Origin: Isoetes taiwanensis
Taxonomy: Eukaryota > Streptophyta > Lycopodiopsida > Isoetales > Isoetaceae
Assembly (NCBI GenBank): GCA_021234155.1
Contig: JAJEKV010000097.1
Span: 1,118,001-1,182,000 of the forward strand
Length of the DNA: 64,000 bases
Direction: 5' to 3'
The number at the start of each line of letters is the position of its first letter. Position 1 is the stretch's first letter. Positions 56,950 to 64,000 of this stretch are shown one piece after another. The translations under genes and the position numbers were made by a program. The notes under the pieces were generated by a model that saw only the letters and a list, made by a program, of their open reading frames with translations, ran no database searches and was not told where the DNA came from.

Positions 56950-58100
56950 TTTACCTGCACATTTATATAAAACTTCCATCTCCATCAATATCAATGACAT
57001 GAATCTTTGGTTATGTGGCCTTATGTCTGAGCATATAGAAACATGTGGCAGCTTGTTCTTACCAATTTCTGCAGAGTCAATGTTAATATGCACTATATTG
57101 GCCCTGCTAGTAAAAATCCAACTTCCCTGTCACACGGTCATCAAAACGTACTCCAAATGCAAGCAAGAGGTTAGAATGATCCACTGCATAGTTCAAGTAT
57201 ACAGTCCCATGCATACAAGCATTTGCGATCATCAGATTGTGGGAACACACCCAAACCCATCAATGTTGATGTCACTAGAATTCCTGTAAGCTCGACGAAT
57301 TCTCTTACCTCCTCACTTGAATTAATCCAACCTCCACCACAATATACCACATGCTTCATAGAGCTTCCTAAAATTTGCCCCAACTGTGAGCTCTCTGGCA
57401 AACGGGGTAGACGATGTGTGTATCATCCAATTTCATAGGTTAAGAATAGCAAATTGTTGTTGCACATCCTTTAGAAATATCGATAAGTACAGGACTCAGT
57501 CTGCCAGATGATACTAAGTAAAAAGCCTCTCGTATCACTCTCGGTATATCATCTATATTCATTACAAGATCATTATGTTTAGTAATAGATCTTGTGACCT
57601 CTACAATAGGAGTTTCCTGAAATGCATCACTTCCAATCATCTGTCGAGGGACCTGACCTATGATTGCTACAAGTGGAACACTATCAGGTAAATCAGCCAA
57701 ACCAGTTACCAAGTTAGTGGCACTAGGATCAGATGTAGCAATGCACACTCCAGTCGTTCCAGAAGCCTTGGCATACCCCTCTGCATCAAATACCTCCCCT
57801 TGCTCATGTCTGCATAAAATGTTCCGAATGGTAGTGGAACGAGTTAACGCTTGATGAATTTCCATTGATGCTCCTCCTGAATAAGCAAAAACTGTCTCAA
57901 CTCCTTCCCTTTCCCATGCCTCAACAAGTATACTACAACCTCTTCTGCACTCATTATCCCCATATTGAGACTTGAAAAGCTTAAGTTCAGGCTCAAGCTC
58001 AAATGTATCAATAGATGAGGATTCCGATGCACAAGAGGGTCAGATGGTCCCGTGCTTCCATGCTTCCCACTTAGTGACCAGACCGTTTGATACAAGCTCC
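56950..58100 (-). pseudogene. Acetohydroxyacid synthase (ALS/AHAS) catalytic subunit pseudogene
   Basis: AHAS is the plastid enzyme that starts branched-chain amino acid synthesis with ThDP. From about 58030 downward the minus strand reads [74 protein letters not shown] and [20 protein letters not shown]. After a one-base shift near the K-D-V-Q-Q-Q segment it continues with [47 protein letters not shown] and [20 protein letters not shown]. It then jumps to [11 protein letters not shown] before a GT donor at about 56965, skipping roughly 150 conserved residues. Other lesions: the PGGAS proline is Ser, GPGATNL is DPSATNL, two residues are lost before DSVP, and a stop follows in GSFI. It cannot encode an enzyme. 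Confidence 0.93.
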
Positions 58101-58109
58101 GTGCTTGAT

Positions 58110-60350
58110 GAAACCCACTACAAAATCTTGCATTTTCTACAACTTGCTCAGTCTTTCTTAACCCAAAAACCGTCGAGGAACTGGTTTTGCATGCATTGTA
58201 TCTATTGGTGCCAAAAGCTCTTACCTTGATCATCCCATGTATGCAATAAGAAGTGATTCCAGATATTTAGGAGAACTTGTATCAGATGCTTGATTTGCTA
58301 AATGGTAAGCCCTGAGGCTTTAATGTGTGTTAGGAATTCATGAACAAAAAGGTAGGAAAATAAATGAAAAACAGGAGAAGCTTACCTGCATAAGAGCTTC
58401 GATTCTACTTGACCGGCCTTTATGTTTTTTATCCTGCTTGACCAACCTTTTTATCTGTCATATTCCCATCTCGAAAATATTCTCTAGTTATGCAACATAG
58501 AACATTACAAATTATGAACATGAACCTGTGTGACAAACCGAAAGTCTGGGTTTGCTTGCTATGTTTCATCGAATCGATTGAGCAGAGTGCTACATTTATT
58601 TAGGATTTGTCGGTTAGACGGTTTTAGAGTGGCTGCCCAGCAACAAGGGCAATTGATAGTTAGGCTATTGGGAGTTTGAAGCAACCAGGAATATGCCGAA
58701 AACCCATATAAGCAAGGGATTGCCCTCCTAGGGGAAACCCAAAAAGCACAGATTCAAACTGCCATTATATCCAATTTAAAATGTTATTTTTAAATGCCAC
58801 CACTTGTATACAATGACCTCAAGTAACAAATGTATATAGGAGGATGAACAGTGCTTTAGGCTCGTGTTCCAATGACATCTTCTTGTGCTTACATAGGTAA
58901 ATAAGATATTTACATTCTATAATTTTTACTCTTAATTAGCAAACTTTTTTTAGTCTTTCAAAAAAGGTCTATATATAGGAGGATGCCATAAAATTAACTT
59001 TTGAGAAAAGAGCATTGTCTTTTATGTTGACAGATGTATTGCGCAAGCTTGTACGTTTGTATAATAAAGCCAAGAAGATGCCAAAATGAGGGTGACAATG
59101 AGCCCCTAAAAGTGTGCATAAGATTGTATTGGGATTGATGTTCTATTTTGGCCGTTCCTTCGTTAAAAATCTATTAACATCATAGATGTAAACAATCCCA
59201 TATCTTATATCTCTATTTCAGTAGACTAGATTGATGAGAAAGTGGGCCGATTTGAGCAAGAATCAGCCAAAATAAACAAATATGCATGTGTAGTTATGTA
59301 TGTGCTTGTGTACCTGCATGCATTGTGTTATTGTTTTTGCCCAACATACGAGAAATATAGGCGTCATTTTTATTTCTTAAAGGACAACGAATAATTAAAA
59401 TATTTCGCCTAGAAATTTGACATCACTCAACTGGCATATGGATTATATGGTGAAGTTGCTTTCCAAATTGGCCACGTTTGGTTGCATGCATGCAAGTTCA
59501 CAGTAATAATCTTGTGAACAACAGGAGTCTACATCTTCAAGCTATAAGATTCCAAGAGGAATAATACCTGACAAAACCTAAGAGGGAATTTGTGATGTGA
59601 AAAATCATATTATATTTATACATGTTGGGACATCAACTAAGAGGCATCTCGAAAGTTCATTTGGATATGAACTTATCATGTCAAAAAGCCATATATTATA
59701 TTCTAACATCTTGGAACAAGTAACATCCTTTACGCAAGAGTAATGTTTCTATTTTACTTTTATTTATTTTATTTAGCAAGTATTAGCAAGTTCGCCCAAA
59801 TGCGAATGCAACTATCCATGTTGCAGCCAAAGGGAGTTTTTCTATACAGGAATGATCTTTTATGTTCATTCCAAGGAGAAACATGCACTTGTACCATCAA
59901 TGGCCATAAAAATTCAAAGGAAATTAGAGTTTGTTATGATAGTTTTTCTATCTAATGACCTTTAACTTTCTCAACTAGCTTTTGGTATGTTCATGGACAT
60001 TCAACATTATTGTGCAGGCTAAGATTTGGTAATCCAGCATTATTGTGAAGTCTAGTAGTTGTAATATATGATCTTTATAAAAATTTGATTTTCAATAACA
60101 TTCCGTAGCTTGAGGTGTTAATAAAATTAGATTCTCTACAAAGAAGTAAGTATCAAAATGTTTTCGGAATATATGTGGTCCCAAGTTCTTGTGGCATATA
60201 AATGAATAGAAATAGACGGCTTTTGCCATGCGATAGTACAGTGTTCTCTTCTCTAAAAAGGAGTTCTACAAACATGCAAGAGAAAATTGAGGTAGTCTAA
60301 TGTTTCTTTTCTCCTATTATGGACATTTCACGTATTTAATTTTCGTAGGT
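58110..60350. other. Intergenic, no gene supported
   Basis: AT-rich sequence. A plus-strand open stretch at 59743-59955 has no recognisable motif. No repeat larger than short AT runs was noticed. Confidence 0.5.
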
Positions 60351-60355
60351 TACTT

Positions 60356-60920
60356 TAGAATAGAATAGAATAGAATAGAATAGATTTTTTAGCGTCCACG
60401 GAGACCGATTGGCCTATGGGACCCAAACAAAAAGAGAGCAGCAAGCGTATTACTGACAGGATTAAAAAACCCTCGCCCCGAAGGGTTTTCGAGGGAAAAA
60501 CCTTAGCAGTAATAAGTATGCTGGCACGCCGGCTGTACAGTTGTATAGGACAGTTCAATACCGTCCCGGAGGACACAGCTGAGTCCGTGCATCCATAATC
60601 TCTTGGAGGTATGACCCCAATAAACCCACTGACCCCAATAAAGCAATCATATTTTTTCTTTATTATTGAGGAATATTTTTTGTTGTTTCTTATCTAGGTA
60701 ACGGGGTCGAGGAAAAAATTGGATTGGCTTGGTTTTTCCTTTCCATAGAGAGCAAAACGGACCATAGAGTCCAACTTTAAAAAAACCTGCCCCGAAGGGT
60801 TTTCGAGGGAAAAACCTTAACAATAATAGGCTTACTGATAAACTATACATTTTATACATTTTAATGTAGTGACGGGGGACACAACTAAGTTCGTATGTCC
60901 ATTACCTCTTGGAGGTATGA
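60356..60920 (-). mobile_element. Two LINE 3' UTR fragments in tandem, minus strand
   Basis: The first copy starts with a (GAATA)n microsatellite at 60356-60384, then GCGTCCACGGAGACCGATTG, ATTAAAAAACCCTCGCCCCG and GTTTTCGAGGGAAAAACC. The second (from about 60740) repeats the AAAAACCTGCCCCGAAGGGT core and CTCTTGGAGGTATGA. They match the LINE 3' UTRs at 41.3 kb and 56.7 kb. The pentanucleotide tail differs from the (TTCC)n of the others. Confidence 0.75.
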
Positions 60921-61329
60921 TGCTAGTACATGCAATTAAGCCGCCTCCAACATCACATGTAGTGGTTGGTTAGGTGAAGCCAACCTCCTTGATAGACTTG
61001 CTGGGCAGTTCTGAAGAGTGTGGCACTCATCATGAATGATCCCAGCTGGCAACATTGGCAGAGCCTATCTGCACGTTCTTCCCTGGCCCCATTTGCATGT
61101 CTCAATTTTGAGGCGGTGTGCCCCTGTGTGAATGGACAGAATCATTCTAAGTTCTTCATGGGCAAATGCGTTAACTGGTACTTCTATTGACTTTTAACAA
61201 ACGTGGGATTAATCTGAGTTTTGTAGTGTGTTATCTTCACCAATTCAAAAACCTAACATCTCAAAGCTTACGAAGCATATGTCTAGATACTGCTTCAGGT
61301 AATTGGCGTCCTTATTGTTGTCTATTTGT

Positions 61330-61848
61330 ATGCACTCTCCCGCACATTCGATCTGGAAAACCAAATGGCTCGTTTCTCATTCCAGTGTGCTTTAAGGCAT
61401 TGCAGACCCATGGCCATTGTCAGCGACTATCCCCGGCATGAGAGAATATGCCAGTGTTGCCACATGCAGACAGTAGAGGATGAGCACCATGCTCTGCAAG
61501 AGTGTCCGGCATATACGCATATCCGAGCAACACATGCTGATCTTAGATGCTCTGAGGCACCGCTGCATCAATTGCTGGCATCGCCAATGGTTGCACGTCT
61601 CGCATCCTACATTTTGCAAATCTCTACCGTTAGAGAATCCCTTACAGGACAAGGGATCTGAGAGCCTACTACCAGGGTTTTTCCTCCCATGTGGGGGTTT
61701 TTTCATCCCAGTAGTAGGGACACATTGTATAGTAGCATTTGTCTTTTTGGTGTGGTTTTATCTGCTTTGTGTACTGCATGTACCGTCTCATAGGTCAAGT
61801 TTGACCTCCGCGGACGTTAAAATATACTTCCTTCCTTCCTTCCTTCCT
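61330..61848 (+). mobile_element. LINE 3' fragment with zinc-knuckle C-terminus and (TTCC)n tail
   Basis: The frame RHERICQCCHMQTVEDEHHA followed by LQECPAYTHIRATHADL and LLASPMVARLASYILQIS matches the C-terminus of the LINE at 56.4 kb. The same 3' UTR follows (GGGTTTTTCCTCCCATGTGG, GACCTCCGCGGACGTTAAAA) with a CTTCC array at 61825-61848. The frame is open for 111 codons. Confidence 0.85.
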
Positions 61849-61854
61849 ATATTG

Positions 61855-62180
61855 ACCACATTCTGAAAGTATCTGATGCGACGTTCAAGCGCAGCCCTCT
61901 AAAGGGGTATGAACCCTGCCTCTCCCAGAAGAATTTGATATGGAACTGTGGACTTGACTCCAAGCGCATGAGTTAAAAGGGCTTTCTGAACCCCCCCTAA
62001 GTCATCGGAGGTGACAAGTGATATAACCGATCCCTATACTTCCATTCCATATGAACAAGTATGACTGGACAAGTATGACTGGTGGGACCAGTTGTAAAGC
62101 TCCACTTGATGATAGTTGTTCTGCATTGCATATAAAGCCTTTCAACCTGTCGTCACTACTGTCGAATACAAGTATCCTAA
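61855..62180 (-). mobile_element. LINE ORF2 C-terminal fragment, antisense
   Basis: The plus strand TCTCCCAGAAGAATTTGATA and TGGAACTGTGGACTTGACTC match CTCCTGCAACAAGATCTGAT / ATGGAACTGAGGACTTGACC in the LINE at 42.1 kb, which is minus-strand. It is therefore another 5'- and 3'-truncated copy next to a plus-strand one. It includes a local 14-bp duplication (ACAAGTATGACTGG) near 62055. Confidence 0.6.
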
Positions 62181-62299
62181 AACGTAGTAGTAGTGAACTC
62201 CACTTCCAAGTACTTGTATGCCTCTATTTTTTTCACATTATGACCTTAAGTGGAGCAAGATTGTCATTGTTTGTTGCGAAGACTATATGAAAAGCACCT

Positions 62300-64000
62300 T
62301 GGTTTTGGTTTGGTGAGTGCATTCAGATGCTGCTGCATACTGGCTTGGGTGTAAGTACAACTTATGAAGTGTAATCTTTTTCATGCAATTTTCTAATGTG
62401 AGGTGCAATCATCTTTTGAGATACATAATCACGTACACTAATAGGTGTATCAGGTCAATCATGTTCGTGGATATTTCAATATTCACACCAATCTATAATG
62501 TGCTTAAACTATCTTTCCCTTTTTTTTTTTTTTTTTTTTTTTTGTATATGCATGTGTATTGTTGGCATATCTTACAAACATAGTAATTATATTGGTCCCT
62601 AGTGGTTATACTTGGAACATGGGTAACCCCAAAATTTATTCTATTGGCGTGAATGGTACCCATATAAGTAGAAAGGCCATTGGATGCGATTATGTTCACA
62701 GTATCCAGTTAGCTCATGTATCAAGTTAACTCACAGTATCCAGTTTGCTCATGTTCTCATGTATCCAGTTTGCTTAGTGTGGGTTGATCTAACTTGCATC
62801 TGTACTGTATTGCCTCCTAATGGTGGCAATACGTGGATAGAATGTAACCCAATAACATTCTCTTGAGGGACTTACTAAGAACTTAAGGGATTAGTTACCG
62901 TTGGGTGCTTAAGACCTTGTAGTTGTTGGCCTCAAAATTACTTCCAGACTTGTATTATTTCCATGTAGTTTGGAAAAAGAGTTTGTCATCTATAGTGCAA
63001 TGTCCGTTGGACACAGTGAATTCCATTGTGCACATATGGATACTTGTAGTGGGCTGTATACCTTACATCTTTAAATATAACCTTGGGGTTTATGTTACGT
63101 TCTCTCAATTGTTTAGATAATTCCATAATGTATACAGAAGTTGGAATATTGTCAAAATTGGCTTTTTGCACATGCACATTTATGGTAGGAGGCTTTTCCA
63201 AAATCTGGCCGATCTTGGAGTAATTTCCCTTGGCTTATGCATGCCGTATTCAAGTGAGGAGGCTGCCTTGACTAATTTTCCCGGGCAAATTAGAGCGTAG
63301 ACCTCTGGGCTGTGTACTCTGTAATGATGTCCTCTCCTAAGCTTGCATGCTTACGAACCATATTTTCTTCAGAAGTTTCCCTTTGATATTTAAGATTGCT
63401 AGCACAATTGCGAGGCATGGCATCTCATATGCAAACCAGGGAGATGGCAAACGAAGCTAGGTGGACTATGGCGGCCATCCCGGATTCTTAAAGTTATGGT
63501 GAAGCTTCCCATTTTCTACCGTTAATCAAAATGGATGGTGCCTTGGGTCTAACTACGAATTTCACCAGGTATGGCAGCGCATTTGTCATCATTCAAGATA
63601 AATTATTGATAGTAGAGAAGGGATCTGCTATGACATAAAAGCTGGACATATAACAGTTTCAAACCTAAAGGTTAGAGCAAGAAATTAATTCTAGCATCTA
63701 AAAGCTTAAAATTGTGATTACCTTTCAGAAGTGATGCTAGTTAATCAAATAACTCTTGCTGAAGAAATGTGACAGATATATGAGTTATGTTTGCTTATCT
63801 AATACATGTTTCTTGCCTAAGAGATTGAACAGCATTTAATATCTTCTGTTTTAAATGCCCATAACTGTATGTTTCTTCTCTGAACAGTTTATATGAAAGG
63901 TTCCTTTGCTTTTGCTCACTATGATTACTGAAATAATATTGAGCTAGATCTCTCTCATTCGTTTAAATTTGTTTTATATTTTACTATGCTCATTTGATCT
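62300..64000. other. Intergenic; T-run, short tandem repeats and a small unknown frame
   Basis: A run of about 23 T lies at 62521-62543. GTATCCAGTT(T/A)GCTCATGT recurs three times at 62700-62775. On the minus strand at 62986-63201 a frame reads KPPTINVHVQKANFDNIPTS and SVYIMELSKQLRERNINPKV, which looks protein-like but matches no family I know. No other gene is supported. Confidence 0.45.

Overview
This window looks like nuclear DNA of a land plant with a large, repeat-rich genome. A fern or another seed-free lineage is my best guess, but nothing here proves it. The plant signals are relics of acetohydroxyacid synthase, a mitochondrial S-adenosylmethionine carrier and a WSS1-like (WLM domain) protease, a primer-binding site matching plant initiator tRNA-Met, a chromovirus, L1-type LINEs, and Helitron ends with the ...CTAG|T signature. 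Only one ordinary cellular gene appears intact: a four-exon ankyrin-repeat gene on the minus strand at 563-1857.

Layout. 1-3.1 kb: the ankyrin gene and a possible 5' UTR exon. 3.1-8.5 kb: non-coding DNA with a hairpin-forming palindrome, a 60-bp degenerate satellite and tandem duplications. 8.6-13.4 kb: minus-strand relics of two plant genes (SAM carrier, WSS1-like protease). 16.5 kb: a Helitron 3' end. 17.9-31.9 kb: a large decayed Ty3/gypsy chromovirus on the minus strand, with gag, protease, RT, RNase H, integrase and chromodomain. Between its 5' LTR and gag it carries two extra genes. One encodes a divergent histone H3-like protein with an H3-type N-terminal tail motif and a C-terminal histone fold. 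The other (ORF X) is unknown. Each extra gene is preceded by the same module: two copies of a stem-loop, a TATA-like box, then the ATG about 100 nt later. The 5' LTR is split by a 2.67-kb TIR element. 31.9-33.7 kb: a DUF4283-like retroelement ORF cut by that LTR. 33.6-35.7 kb: a tandem duplication plus an inverted repeat.

36.2-41.1 kb: a minus-strand DUF7869-type gene split by a plus-strand Helitron. The Helitron is largely a one-strand purine tract, and that tract contains a solo LTR with a perfect 5-bp target duplication. 41.2-43.3 kb: a 5'-truncated LINE. 43.7-50.2 kb: an unusual block with a proline-repeat ORF, an unrecognised plus-strand decayed gene, and a minus-strand spliced gene combining a ParB-like domain with an amino-methyltransferase catalytic motif. 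At least fourteen copies of the palindrome TATTCCGGAATA and close variants are scattered through this block. 51.9-56.8 kb: a nearly full-length but decayed L1-type LINE. 57-58.1 kb: an acetohydroxyacid synthase pseudogene. 60.3-62.2 kb: further LINE fragments. The rest is AT-rich with no gene I can support.

The most interesting items are the histone H3-like gene inside the chromovirus with its duplicated promoter-like module, and the ParB-methyltransferase gene surrounded by palindromic sites. Both are decayed here, so intact relatives would be needed to assign function. Many of the in-frame stops are one C-to-T change from CAA, CAG or CGA, or one G-to-A change from TGG, as expected for methylated and silenced repeats.
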